From: Planococcus halocryophilus
GTDB lineage: Bacteria > Bacillota > Bacilli > Bacillales_A > Planococcaceae
Assembly: GCF_001687585.2 (NCBI RefSeq)
Contig: NZ_CP016537.2
Coordinates: 654,001-718,000 of the forward strand
Length of the DNA: 64,000 nt
Reading direction: 5' to 3'
Positions 40,569-49,499 of this stretch are shown one piece after another. The notes beneath the pieces were generated by a model. The model was not told where the DNA came from. It saw only the letters and a program-made list of their open reading frames with translations, and searched no databases. The position numbers and the translations under genes were made by a program. Every line of letters begins with the position of its first letter. Position 1 is the first letter of the stretch.

Positions 40569-41744
40569 GTGTCAAACAAAATTACGTTTGTGCCGATCAG
40601 TTATACAGGTTGGGATTCATTAGATCATTTGGTAAGTGAGGTAGAACGCTTAAATGCCAGCAACATTTTAATAGTGACAGATCCATTCTTAGAAGAATTG
40701 GGGATGACCAATAAAATTATTGAACCGCTTCAAGCACAAGGGTGGAAAACAACTGTTTATACAGAAGTGGTTCCGGAACCTCCTTTAGAAGTTGGTGAGA
40801 AATTAGTAGCCTTCACGAGAGAACATAAATTTGATTTGGTGATTGGGTTAGGCGGAGGAAGTGCGCTCGATTTAGCTAAATTGGCCGGAGTTCTCGCAAC
40901 ACATGAAGGGAAAGTTGCTGACTACTTGAACTTAACGGGGAGTCGTACGTTAACTCATAAAGGCATACCAAAAATATTGATCCCCACAACATCTGGAACA
41001 GGATCAGAAGTGACCAATATATCGGTGCTGTCGTTGGAATCCTCGAAAGATGTGGTAACTCACGACTATCTATTACCTGACGTGGCAATAGTGGATCCGG
41101 CATTAACAACATCGTTGCCACCAAAAGTAACGGCTGCTACGGGGATCGATGCGTTAACACATGCAATTGAAGCCTATGTGTCTAAAAATGCGAACCCAGT
41201 GACTGATGCACTTGCCTTGCAAGCAATCCGTTTAATTAGCGGCTCTATCCGAACGGCTGTAGCAGATGGAGAAAATAAAGAAGCGCGTATGGATATGAGC
41301 TATGGAAGCTATTTGGCCGGTTTATCGTTTTTCAATGCGGGCGTAGCGGGTGTTCATGCGTTAGCCTATCCTTTAGGCGGGCAATTCCACATTTCACATG
41401 GTGAATCGAATGCTGTCTTATTGCCGTACGTCATGGGCTATATTCGCCAAAGCTGCGAAAAAAGAATGAAAGATATTTTAGAAGCGATGGGCTTTAGTTC
41501 GAATCAGTTGTCTCAAGAAGAAGCTTCTTTAAAATGCATTGACGAGCTGAAAAAATTAGTGGCTGATGTAGGAATTCCATTGTCATTAAAAGAATTCGGC
41601 ATTCAAGAAGACGCTTTGGATAGTCTTGCGGATGACGGCATTAAGCAAAAGAGAATTTTAGCAAGAAGTCCAATGCCATTAGAAAGAGAAGACATTTTCG
41701 CGATTTACCAAGCAGCTTTTAAAGGTGAAGTTGTAGAGAAGTAA
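40569..41744 (+). CDS. Iron-containing alcohol dehydrogenase (group III)
   Basis: This Fe-dependent alcohol dehydrogenase of about 391 residues has the NAD-binding GGGSALDLAK, IPTTSGTGSEVTNISVL, and metal-ligand His/Asp in DALTHAIEAYVS and GVHALAYPLGGQFHISHGESNA. GTG at 40569 follows AAAAGGAG by 8 bp. Members include 1,3-propanediol, lactaldehyde, 4-hydroxybutyrate and sulfoacetaldehyde reductases; the specificity cannot be read. It is the third gene of the LacI-controlled operon. Confidence 0.93.
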   Translation: MSNKITFVPISYTGWDSLDHLVSEVERLNASNILIVTDPFLEELGMTNKIIEPLQAQGWKTTVYTEVVPEPPLEVGEKLVAFTREHKFDLVIGLGGGSALDLAKLAGVLATHEGKVADYLNLTGSRTLTHKGIPKILIPTTSGTGSEVTNISVLSLESSKDVVTHDYLLPDVAIVDPALTTSLPPKVTAATGIDALTHAIEAYVSKNANPVTDALALQAIRLISGSIRTAVADGENKEARMDMSYGSYLAGLSFFNAGVAGVHALAYPLGGQFHISHGESNAVLLPYVMGYIRQSCEKRMKDILEAMGFSSNQLSQEEASLKCIDELKKLVADVGIPLSLKEFGIQEDALDSLADDGIKQKRILARSPMPLEREDIFAIYQAAFKGEVVEK

Positions 41745-41804
41745 AGATTAAGTAACAACTAAAGCAGACTGGATTACAGAGAGCATTAACGTTCACAAGT
41801 GATC

Positions 41805-41846
41805 AAAAAAACCGTCACTCCTTTTCTGGAGTGGCGGTTATTTTTG
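41805..41846. terminator. Terminator between convergent genes
   Basis: AACCGTCACTCC / GGAGTGGCGGTT with A/T runs. It serves the alcohol dehydrogenase operon and the convergent acetamidase gene, whose stop is about 2 bp away. Confidence 0.85.
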
Positions 41847-41848
41847 TA

Positions 41849-43150
41849 TTATCCGTATTGAGTTTTGACCAGATCAAGTAAGCCAGTTTTCGTTAAATAC
41901 GGTTCTGGGGCGAGGAATGTTACCGTCACTACACCTGGATGGCGACCGATTTCAATGGCGCCCGTAATCGTTGAGCGATTCATGATTTCCGGGATGGTCA
42001 CGCCGAAAAAGTCAGCGGCGCGTTTTAAGCCGTTATCGGTAGCGTCATTTAAGTTTGGTCCAGATCCGATAAACGAAACGGGATAGGATTCTTCTATTTT
42101 GGTAACGTTCCAATTGTCCGCAATTTGCTGAGCGGATCTTTTTTCTTCCGCTGTGAATGGTTTTGCGGTATATGGCAAATCCTCGACATTTGGCAGCAAA
42201 ATCGGTCCTTTAATATTCAATCCTTTGAGAACATGAACTTGAAGATGCGTTATTCCTGAAACGTCAGTTGTATGCCCTGCAATTTCACCGTCTCCTTGCA
42301 TGGCGTGCATATCTCCAAGATAAATACCACCACCTGCGACTTTAACCGGGCAAATAAGGATAGCGCCAGCACGCACGCGGTTAACATCCAAATGACCGTC
42401 TGTTCGGTGGGTTTCCAACTCTTCTTGAGTGCTCTTATAGTCATGAGTGGCACCAACCAAGAACGAACCGAAATCTCCAGCATTATGGGAATCTGGTGTT
42501 GGTCGTGAAGGCGTCGTGCCTAATTGGCCGAGGAAGGGACGCATACGCGCCATCGTGCCAACAAGGTCATGTGGTGCAAACGTGACGACTGGATTTTGAA
42601 TAGATGCTTCAGGAGTTTTCATGTAAAACTGGCCAGCTTCTGCAATCGTTTCCGCTGCGCCTTGTGGTAAAGTGAGGCCAACATCACCATTTTCACCAAA
42701 GAACATGGTATAGCCATTCGTGAAAATAAATGGAGTGGCATCTGCACCGCAATTCGCACAGCGGATGGCTTCCATGCCAATTCCTTTGATAACGGTTTCT
42801 GGATTTTTTGTTCCACATTCTGGACATTTCGCTGCCACATAGCCATCACCATCTGCACGATCTTCTATCATTTGGTCGTTTCCAGACGCTGTTGCTTGGG
42901 AAGTTACAGTGATCGCCTGAATCCGAATCGCAATGGCATCACCCGGTTCTGCACCTTCGACATAAACAGGTTTTGTAACTTCGTGTCCTCCTTTAATGCT
43001 TGGCGTCATCATCGGTCCCCAACAACCAGGAGCCGTATTTGCAATAATATACCCTCCGTCTTTTACAGGTCCCAACATCTCTTTTTCTGGATCCAAAATA
43101 CCATCTACGAAGTGATTGACAAATAAAGTTTCTACAGCCGTTTTGTTCAC
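41849..43150 (-). CDS. Acetamidase/formamidase family protein with zinc-ribbon insertion
   Basis: This enzyme of about 433 residues is in the FmdA/AmdA family that hydrolyses short-chain amides. Family segments are GCWGPMMTPSIKGG near the N-terminus, GEPGDA-like spacing (EGAEPGDAIAIRIQ), ATHDY, GGGIYLGDMHAMQGDGEI and the C-terminal DLVKTQYG. A CPECGTK ... CANCGAD pair (about residues 110-140) forms a zinc ribbon inserted in the core. GTG at 43150 is chosen because GAGGAGG precedes it; an ATG at 43165 overlaps that site. It is convergent with the alcohol dehydrogenase operon. Confidence 0.9.
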   Translation of the reverse strand: MNKTAVETLFVNHFVDGILDPEKEMLGPVKDGGYIIANTAPGCWGPMMTPSIKGGHEVTKPVYVEGAEPGDAIAIRIQAITVTSQATASGNDQMIEDRADGDGYVAAKCPECGTKNPETVIKGIGMEAIRCANCGADATPFIFTNGYTMFFGENGDVGLTLPQGAAETIAEAGQFYMKTPEASIQNPVVTFAPHDLVGTMARMRPFLGQLGTTPSRPTPDSHNAGDFGSFLVGATHDYKSTQEELETHRTDGHLDVNRVRAGAILICPVKVAGGGIYLGDMHAMQGDGEIAGHTTDVSGITHLQVHVLKGLNIKGPILLPNVEDLPYTAKPFTAEEKRSAQQIADNWNVTKIEESYPVSFIGSGPNLNDATDNGLKRAADFFGVTIPEIMNRSTITGAIEIGRHPGVVTVTFLAPEPYLTKTGLLDLVKTQYG

Positions 43151-43426
43151 GCTAATCCTCCTCATCTTCGAATTGTCAGACTACTTGGATTATATATCTT
43201 TGGTTAGCTTTTAACAATTTAAAGAGACTGAAGAATGTTTTGGAAAAGAAAGGGGAAATAAGCAAAGTAGTTCAGTAAGAGAATTCAATCGATTTTTCTA
43301 GCTATACTTTCATAATGTAAACTCGCAAACCATATCTCCACAAAAAAATCGGCACCCAAAGGTACCAAGTTTTCTTATTTTTTATAAGCCTACATCAGAA
43401 GTTTCGTTGTCCGTATTATCACGCTC

Positions 43427-43921
43427 TCAATGGTGCCATTTAGCGCCGCCGCGTTGTTTAGGAAGTTCAACTCCAAGCGCTTCAAGCTGAGCTTGAGCTT
43501 CTACTTTCGTTAACGTGCCATCTTTTAGTTCATCCATAATCGCTTTTGCTTGAGTTTGAGTTTCCTCATCTAAATCTTCGAATGGATTGCCGTGACGATT
43601 GCCTTTCCCTTGATGTTCGCCCATCTTAGGCAATTCAATACCAAGTGCTTCAAGCTGAGTTTGAGCTTCTTCTTTTGTAATTGTGTCGTCTTGGAGTTCA
43701 TCTAGGATTGCTTTTGCTTGATCTTTTGTTTCGTCATCCAAATCGGCAAATGGACTACGGCGCTCTCCTTTATCTTTTGAAAGAGTTGTTGCGCTTTGTT
43801 CAGTTGCGTTTTCTGTTAAAGTTTCTGTTGTTTCTGATGCAAATACGGGGCCCACTGGGGATCCTACAACTCCAATTGATAATGCACTTGTAGCAAGTAA
43901 TAACGATATTTTTTTGTTCAT
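43427..43921 (-). CDS. Small secreted protein with two tandem repeats
   Basis: This 164-residue exported protein has a signal peptide ending PVFA-SETT (about residue 28), a Thr/Glu-rich linker, then two copies of a unit of about 45 residues: PFADLDDETKDQAKAILDEL with DTITKEEAQTQLEALGIELP, and PFEDLDEETQTQAKAIMDEL with DGTLTKVEAQAQLEALGVEL. Each is a helical hairpin reminiscent of short helix-turn-helix domains in Bacillales stress proteins. I do not know the function. AGGAGG precedes the ATG. It is divergent from the two-component system; a direct repeat in between may be the regulator's site. Confidence 0.85.
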   Translation of the reverse strand: MNKKISLLLATSALSIGVVGSPVGPVFASETTETLTENATEQSATTLSKDKGERRSPFADLDDETKDQAKAILDELQDDTITKEEAQTQLEALGIELPKMGEHQGKGNRHGNPFEDLDEETQTQAKAIMDELKDGTLTKVEAQAQLEALGVELPKQRGGAKWHH

Positions 43922-43977
43922 TTACGATTCCTCCTAAGTTTTGAAGTGATATCTTACACTGCTTACTATAAAGAGGG

Positions 43978-43997
43978 TTAGTGAAAGTTTAGTGAAA
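43978..43997. promoter_or_regulatory. Direct repeat (putative response-regulator box)
   Basis: TTAGTGAAA occurs twice at 43978 and 43989, exactly 11 bp apart. This is the spacing typical of OmpR/PhoB-type regulators that bind head-to-tail. On the minus strand it reads TTTCACT, and a TATAGT -10-like box for the secreted-protein gene lies about 6 bp beyond. Confidence 0.65.
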
Positions 43998-44082
43998 TTG
44001 AAAAAGAATTTTCATTTGTTTTTCTTAAAGGTGTGTTATTTTTAAAAAAGATAAAAGGGATTTTTGAGAGAGGGGTATTCAC

Positions 44083-44757
44083 ATGAAAGTGCTGCTAGCT
44101 GAAGATGATGACCGCCTTGGTGAACTGGTTGTTCATTTATTAAAGAAAAAAGGAGCTTCTGTTGTCGACTGGGTAACAGAAGGTGAAGATGCCATTGCTT
44201 ATGCGCAATCCTCTTTTTATGATGTCGTCATTCTCGACTGGATGATGCCAAATGGCGATGGCGTATCAGTTTGTCGACATTTACGAGCAGCGGGTTATAG
44301 CGGTGCGGTATTGATGTTGACGGCCAAGGGGGCTGTGCCGGACCGAGTAGAAGGACTTGATGCCGGAGCGGATGATTATATCGTAAAGCCGTTTGAAATT
44401 GAAGAATTATGGGCGCGGCTCAATGCGCTAACGCGACGTACGCGTGCGCCAATCCGAGAAGAAACGGTGATGCTTGGCGAGTTGTTGCTAAATCGAACGA
44501 GTCATACGCTCTACTATCAAGAAGTAGAGATTTTACTTACACCACGTGAGTTTCAGTTGTTTGAACTGCTCGTAGTAAATCGTGGACAAGTGCTGACCCG
44601 TGAGTTGATACTCGACCGCATATGGGGACTTGATGCCGAAGTGTCTTTAAAAACGATTGATGCTACGGTGAAGTTATTAAGGAAGAAAATCAACCGCACC
44701 AGCAAAGAGGATTTTATCAAAGCGGTTCGCGGAGTGGGGTATAAAATTGAAGCGTGA
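44083..44757 (+). CDS. Two-component response regulator, OmpR/PhoB family
   Basis: This 224-residue protein has a receiver domain (1-118) with Asp9/Asp10, phospho-acceptor Asp52 (VVILDWMMP), Thr80 and Lys102, and a winged-helix DNA-binding domain (128-224, LLTPREFQLFELLVVNRG, TIDATVKLLRKKI). It is the partner of the histidine kinase whose start overlaps by 11 bp. A GAGAGG ribosome site precedes the ATG. Confidence 0.94.
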   Translation: MKVLLAEDDDRLGELVVHLLKKKGASVVDWVTEGEDAIAYAQSSFYDVVILDWMMPNGDGVSVCRHLRAAGYSGAVLMLTAKGAVPDRVEGLDAGADDYIVKPFEIEELWARLNALTRRTRAPIREETVMLGELLLNRTSHTLYYQEVEILLTPREFQLFELLVVNRGQVLTRELILDRIWGLDAEVSLKTIDATVKLLRKKINRTSKEDFIKAVRGVGYKIEA

Positions 44758-46111
44758 CAAAAGAACAAAGCAGGCTAAAAAAACGACAGATGTCTTTCGT
44801 TCAACGCATAAACGTTTGACCTTGTTTTACAGCGGCATTTTTTCCGTCTTTTTAATCCTCTTTGTAGCGATTGTGTTATTTATCTTGTACCAAGTCGTCT
44901 TTACTGAACAAGAGAGGGAACTAAGACAGCTTGCCGAACAGGAAATAGCGGAACTCCGAAGAGAAACCTTTGGCGCAACTGCTCCCACAAGAAGACTGCC
45001 GCGACAGCAATTTTTAGCAGAAAATCAATTGTTCTATTATGTACAAACAGCAGAAGGTGAACTTGTAGTATCTAATGAAGGAATCGACCAGCTACAGCCA
45101 CTTTATTTGAACCTTATTTCTAGTTGGACTCCTAACGAAACAGAAATTAGACAAGAGACCATCACGATTCCGCTGGAAAATCCTGACTTTAGTGAGTTCC
45201 AAAATTTTGATTTTACGGTTCTCGCTCTTGCACGTCCGGTCCAGGTTGACGGCGAAGTTGTCGGTACGATGTATATCGGTCTCGACATTTCCAATATCAC
45301 ACGGATTTTCCGTTGGGCGGTCATCGTACTTACTGGGCTAGCTGTTCTCTTTATCGGTCTCGGAATTGTGCTTAGTTATATCATGTCAAAGCGGGCGCTT
45401 GTTCCGGTTCAGCGGAGCTATAACCAGCAACGTGAATTGGTAGCGAACGCATCGCATGAGTTGCGGACACCGCTGAGCACTATTTTATCTTCTATAGAAG
45501 TACTTGAAATGGAGAGGGAAGAAAAAGACTCTTTTACCGGGCGTATTTTGGATGGGTTAAAACATGAAGTTCGTCGAATGACCGTATTGGTTAGTGATTT
45601 GCTGACACTAGCACAGGCGGATTCACCAGATGCCAACGCACTGATTCGTAACTGGTGCAATTTAACTCCGGCGAGCGAACAGTTAATAGAATCTTTCAAG
45701 GCAAGAGCTACTGTTAAAAAAATCGATTTAACAATAGAAGCACCTGCAGAAGTAAATGTATACGCAGATTGCGATAAACTAATTCAGTTGCTATCGATTC
45801 TTCTCGACAACGCGATTAATTACACACCAGAAGGCGGCAGTGTCGCTGTCACATTGCAAATGCGCAGCGATTCTTTACTACTTGCCGTACGTGATACCGG
45901 CATTGGTATTGAAGCTGCCGACCAGGAGCATATTTTCGAACGCTTTTACCGAGCAGACAAAGCACGGACGCGAAAAGAAGGTGGACATGGACTTGGTTTA
46001 GCAATCGGCAAATGGATTGTCGACGCACACGGCGGAACGATTTGGGTGGAAAGTGCCCCAGGAGAAGGATCGTTATTTCAAGTATCGATTCCAAGTGGTA
46101 AGGATAGGTAG
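44747..46111 (+). CDS. Two-component sensor histidine kinase
   Basis: This 454-residue membrane kinase has transmembrane helices at about 24-50 and 188-212 that enclose an extracellular domain of about 135 residues, followed by a HisKA domain with His237 (ANASHELRTPLS) and a HATPase domain (LLDNAINYTPEGG, GHGLGLAIGKWIVDAHGG). The TTG start overlaps the regulator gene by 11 bp. The signal is unknown; a role in envelope sensing is plausible given the secreted neighbours. A terminator follows at 46163-46204. Confidence 0.93.
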   Translation: MKRDKRTKQAKKTTDVFRSTHKRLTLFYSGIFSVFLILFVAIVLFILYQVVFTEQERELRQLAEQEIAELRRETFGATAPTRRLPRQQFLAENQLFYYVQTAEGELVVSNEGIDQLQPLYLNLISSWTPNETEIRQETITIPLENPDFSEFQNFDFTVLALARPVQVDGEVVGTMYIGLDISNITRIFRWAVIVLTGLAVLFIGLGIVLSYIMSKRALVPVQRSYNQQRELVANASHELRTPLSTILSSIEVLEMEREEKDSFTGRILDGLKHEVRRMTVLVSDLLTLAQADSPDANALIRNWCNLTPASEQLIESFKARATVKKIDLTIEAPAEVNVYADCDKLIQLLSILLDNAINYTPEGGSVAVTLQMRSDSLLLAVRDTGIGIEAADQEHIFERFYRADKARTRKEGGHGLGLAIGKWIVDAHGGTIWVESAPGEGSLFQVSIPSGKDR

Positions 46112-46162
46112 TTTTTTTCGAATCGCTCCACTCTACTATTTAAGGTGAAAAATGAAACAAGT

Positions 46163-46204
46163 AAAAGCCGCTAGCAGAAGTTATTCTGTTTGGCGGCTTT
46201 TTAA
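46163..46204 (+). terminator. Terminator after the two-component genes
   Basis: AAAAGCCGC / GCGGCTTTTT stem with T-run. Confidence 0.8.
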
Positions 46205-46359
46205 ATTGACTCGATTGCTTTTTCAAATTATCCATGCAAAACAATCGTTCGGATCTCTCCCATATATGGTAGAATAATCGTAATAAAATATTTTTGTAAA
46301 ATTGAGACAGCGGTGCAAAAAGAGAGAAATCCGCATTACTAAAAGACAGGGGGATGGAT

Positions 46360-46821
46360 ATGTTAGGTGATAGAGAAGAAGACGTATTTGCGAAGAAAAC
46401 GGTAGAAAAACGTAGGCTCGGAGAACCGACTGGCGCGTTTAAAGGTGCATCTTGGGGTGCGTTGCTCATTGGGGTATCAACGTATTTGATCGGTTTATAT
46501 AATGCAGGAATGGAGTTAAACGAAAAAGGCTATTATATTACAGTCATGATTCTTGGACTTTACTCGGCCGTGTCTCTTCAAAAAGCGGTAAGAGACCGCG
46601 ATGAAGGAATACGCGTTACCAACTTGTATTACGGCATTAGTTGGTTTGCACTCATTTCTGCAATCGCACTTATGGCGATTGGTTTGTTTAATGCCGGTAG
46701 TATCACGTTGAGCGAAAAAGGCTTTTACGGCATCTCGTTCGTCTTGAGTTTGTTTGCTGTTGTAACCGTACAAAAAAACGTGCGCGATACAGAAGAAGCG
46801 AACAATATGGATGAGTCGTGA
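46360..46821 (+). CDS. YiaA/YiaB two-helix domain membrane protein
   Basis: This protein of about 153 residues has four membrane helices arranged as two similar pairs: GALLIGVSTYLIGLYNAGMEL with GYYITVMILGLYSAVSLQKAVRD, then ALISAIALMAIGLFNAGSIT with GFYGISFVLSLFAVVTVQKN. The duplication of a YiaA/B-type pair is visible. ATG at 46360 follows AGGGGG by 6 bp; an earlier ATG at 46354 abuts that site. Function unknown. Confidence 0.87.
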   Translation: MLGDREEDVFAKKTVEKRRLGEPTGAFKGASWGALLIGVSTYLIGLYNAGMELNEKGYYITVMILGLYSAVSLQKAVRDRDEGIRVTNLYYGISWFALISAIALMAIGLFNAGSITLSEKGFYGISFVLSLFAVVTVQKNVRDTEEANNMDES

Positions 46822-46893
46822 GAGGCATAAGAACTTTGTAAGATCAATCTACCGATCAAAGGCAAAATTTAACGAACAGAAAGAGGAAACCAA

Positions 46894-47796
46894 TTGAAAA
46901 TCCAAGTTAAAAAATTAATGTTATCGGCTATCGTAACAAGCGTTGTATTTACAGGAGGAGTCGGTAATGTCTTTGCACAAGAAACATTGGCAAACGCTAA
47001 GCCAAAAACGGAACAAATGCAGCATCACAAACAAGATACTAAGTATTCTAAAAAAGTGATGGAAGCTATCCGCGTTGCTTTAGGAGAAGGTGCAAAATCT
47101 ACGCAAAAAGATAGCGCCATCAACAAATTGCCGAAAACGGAAGTCATGGATTACTATTTGGTGTCATTCGGTAAAAAGCTTAAAGGCAACGAAATTCGTC
47201 GAGCGGTAGAAGAAGTCTTTTCAATCGATTTGAATACGGTTTCGAAAAAGGATTACGGCAGCAAGCTGACAGTATATTCTAATGACATTATGGAAAGTTT
47301 GCGAGTTTCTCTGAAAGAAGCACCAACATCTAAGTTAAAAGACGAGCAGATTATGAGCATGACGAAAAACGAAGTAATGGACCGCTATATTAAAGAACGT
47401 GATTATGCACTTAGCGGAGCAGCGAGTCGATTGTTGATTAATAGTATTTATGGTGTTAACTTGCAAGGGATTTCTAATTTAGAATACATGCAAATAGCCA
47501 TCCACTCTAAAGGACAATGGATTATAAAAAGTGACAAGGATTTATTTATGTTAAAATCTAGCCTCGACGATGTGGATGTTTCGATTTCGACAACTTCGTA
47601 TTTTAAAGAAGTGACAGGCAGCGACCAATTGCCAGCATCTTTAAAAAACCAATTTCTAGATATGGGCTTTACTTATATTGAAGAAACAAACCTTCTGTAT
47701 TACAAAGAACCAACCGGCAAATCGATTCCAGATCAATTTAAAGGCCAAGTAATTGGGCTTCTTGCTAAAACAGTAGCAAGTCAATACCAAAAGTAA
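46894..47796 (+). CDS. Secreted protein with internal duplication, function unknown
   Basis: This 300-residue protein has a signal peptide ending in VFA-QET (about residue 28). Two tandem units of about 68 residues follow (YSKKVMEAIRVALGEGAKST...PKTEVMDYYL and YSNDIMESLRVSLKEAPTSK...TKNEVMDRYI), then a C-terminal region of about 105 residues. The units share VMxxY and a terminal V/LN..IS pattern, so the gene grew by internal duplication. TTG at 46894 follows GAGG. I recognise no family. Confidence 0.78.
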   Translation: MKIQVKKLMLSAIVTSVVFTGGVGNVFAQETLANAKPKTEQMQHHKQDTKYSKKVMEAIRVALGEGAKSTQKDSAINKLPKTEVMDYYLVSFGKKLKGNEIRRAVEEVFSIDLNTVSKKDYGSKLTVYSNDIMESLRVSLKEAPTSKLKDEQIMSMTKNEVMDRYIKERDYALSGAASRLLINSIYGVNLQGISNLEYMQIAIHSKGQWIIKSDKDLFMLKSSLDDVDVSISTTSYFKEVTGSDQLPASLKNQFLDMGFTYIEETNLLYYKEPTGKSIPDQFKGQVIGLLAKTVASQYQK

Positions 47797-47832
47797 TTAA
47801 CAAAAGCTTAAATAATATCACTGAATATATAG

Positions 47833-47875
47833 ACCGTTAGAGAAAAAATCACCGTTTTTCTCTAACGGTTTTTGA
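47833..47875 (+). terminator. Terminator after the duplicated secreted protein gene
   Basis: ACCGTTAGAGAAAAA / TTTTTCTCTAACGGT, a 15-bp stem with T-run. Confidence 0.9.
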
Positions 47876-47953
47876 TTTTGTTTTTGTACATTGAAACTCT
47901 GGAAGACTTGAATCGTTAAAGGAGCAGAGAAGAATAAAAGGGGGCGAGTAAAA

Positions 47954-48442
47954 TTGAATCGACTGAATCGAGCTTTGGTTTTGTTAGTTGTTTTAACTTT
48001 ATTAAGCGGCTGTAATTCAAATGTAGACAATTCATCTGGTGATTTATTTAACTATAAAGACTCGTATCTAGGAGATAACAGTGCAGTAGTGAATACAGTG
48101 ATCTATTTGAAAGGGGCAGACTATTTTCGTGGAATAGAACTTCAAACAAAAGAACAACCTTATGGCATTATTGTCGACTATGATTGGTCAGAATCAGTTA
48201 TCGATCTACAAGAAACCGTTATTAACAATGCCTCGTATTTATTTACATTAATCCAAAATGTGGACTGGATCATGCTGAAGTTCGAAACAGTGGATGGTGT
48301 CGAAGAGTTTAAACTAACAAGAGAAGAACTAGAAGGCTGGTACGAAGTAAACTTAAGTAAAATTGAGAGTGAAGAAAAACTAAAAGAGCTTATCCAAGTG
48401 CATTTAAAAAATAGTGAAGAGGTAACGAAGCTGTTAAAGTAA
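47954..48442 (+). CDS. DUF4825-type lipoprotein
   Basis: This 162-residue lipoprotein has a lipobox LLSGC with Cys at about residue 21. The segment LFNYKDSYLGDNSAVVNTV followed by ELQTKEQPYGIIVDYDW is characteristic of the DUF4825 family of Bacillales. TTG at 47954 follows GGGGCG. The function is unknown. A terminator follows at 48465. Confidence 0.85.
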   Translation: MNRLNRALVLLVVLTLLSGCNSNVDNSSGDLFNYKDSYLGDNSAVVNTVIYLKGADYFRGIELQTKEQPYGIIVDYDWSESVIDLQETVINNASYLFTLIQNVDWIMLKFETVDGVEEFKLTREELEGWYEVNLSKIESEEKLKELIQVHLKNSEEVTKLLK

Positions 48443-48464
48443 AAGCCGCACCCTCAAGAACAGC

Positions 48465-48505
48465 AAAAACCCCGCAGCTGCCAGTTTGGCAACTGCGGGG
48501 GTTTG
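48465..48505 (+). terminator. Terminator after the DUF4825 gene
   Basis: AACCCCGCAG...CTGCGGGGGTTT; a GC-rich stem with inverted GCTGCCAGTTTGGCAACTGC inside. Confidence 0.88.
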
Positions 48506-48553
48506 TTGATTAGTTTGTGAAAGATGCTACCGCGAAATACTTAATCACCAGAG

Positions 48554-48784
48554 TTAAAGATCGGCTAAAAAGACGATTGGAAAGGTCAGAGAAGAATTTC
48601 CTTTTCTAAAAGGCATCGGGTAATGTTCACAAATGAAGATAAAACTAAGAAGCATTAATAATTCAAACGGTTTTTCGATAGCTGGCAAATGAAACAATGC
48701 ATAAACCACCAGAGACCAGCCCATTAGTGAAATGACCATCATGAAGAGTTGAGCACTATGATGCCTAGCAGTTATCTTTTTCAA
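48554..48784 (-). pseudogene. N-terminal remnant of a membrane sensor protein (HD-GYP/GGDEF type)
   Basis: This 76-residue frame has two hydrophobic helices (LFMMVISLMGWSLVVYALF and PFELLMLLSFIFICEHY) and then PMPFRKGNSSLTFPIVF, which resembles the start of the sensor region of HD-GYP or GGDEF proteins (where it usually runs on into more helices). It ends abruptly at a TAG. The TTG start has a GGTGAG ribosome site. No further sensor or catalytic domain follows in any frame. A truncated gene is more likely than a true small protein. Confidence 0.5.
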
Positions 48785-48982
48785 TCAGAACTCACCAGCC
48801 TTTTTGTATTTTTTTATTATTCTAACATTATAGAGCTTAGAAACGAAAGCTAGTAAAATAATCTTAATTTATCAGAAAAGTCAGTCTATTATAACGGGGA
48901 ACATGTTATATTAGAAAGAAAGTAAAGTACGTTCGAATTATCGCCCGTCAATCAACGATTTTATATGGAAGGAGGACGCGAA

Positions 48983-49429
48983 ATGTGGAATTTAAAAAAA
49001 TCTATTTATATTGATCGGGGGATAGGGGAAGTCTATCAATTCGCAACAAATCCGAAGTATTGGTATCAATGGTATGCAGGTTTGTCCGAAGCAGAAAATC
49101 TTCTTGGAACAGGCGCAAAAGGAACGAGTATGGATTTAAAGTATTTCTTTTTCGGAAGGGGGTTGGCAGTCCATGTGCTCGTGGAGGAAAATGCCGCTGT
49201 AGGAGATAGCTATGTATGGCGGTGCCTCGTTACAGGAGCGCTTGATGCGAGGCAAACATGGCGTTATTACCCAAAAGAAGGCGGTACCGAACTTCATTTT
49301 GAAATGGATTATAATCTTAATGGCAACATCATCGGAAAACTAGTGAATACACTTTATATTAAGAAGTTGATGGCCAATTCTATAGAACAAACTTTGCAAA
49401 ACTTAAAAGACATTAGTGAAAGTGAATAG
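48983..49429 (+). CDS. SRPBCC (START/Bet v1-like) family protein
   Basis: This protein of about 148 residues has the helix-grip fold of the SRPBCC superfamily: a start IYIDRGIGEVYQFATNPKYW, the beta-strand GGTELHFEMDYNL, and a C-terminal long helix (LMANSIEQTLQNLKDI). Such proteins bind hydrophobic ligands or act as polyketide cyclases. ATG at 48983 is chosen because GGAGG lies just upstream. Confidence 0.85.
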   Translation: MWNLKKSIYIDRGIGEVYQFATNPKYWYQWYAGLSEAENLLGTGAKGTSMDLKYFFFGRGLAVHVLVEENAAVGDSYVWRCLVTGALDARQTWRYYPKEGGTELHFEMDYNLNGNIIGKLVNTLYIKKLMANSIEQTLQNLKDISESE

Positions 49430-49499
49430 TTTGGAGAAATGAGTGGAAAAAACTCGATTGCTGCTATGCTAAATTTCAAATAAAACATGAAAAATAGGG

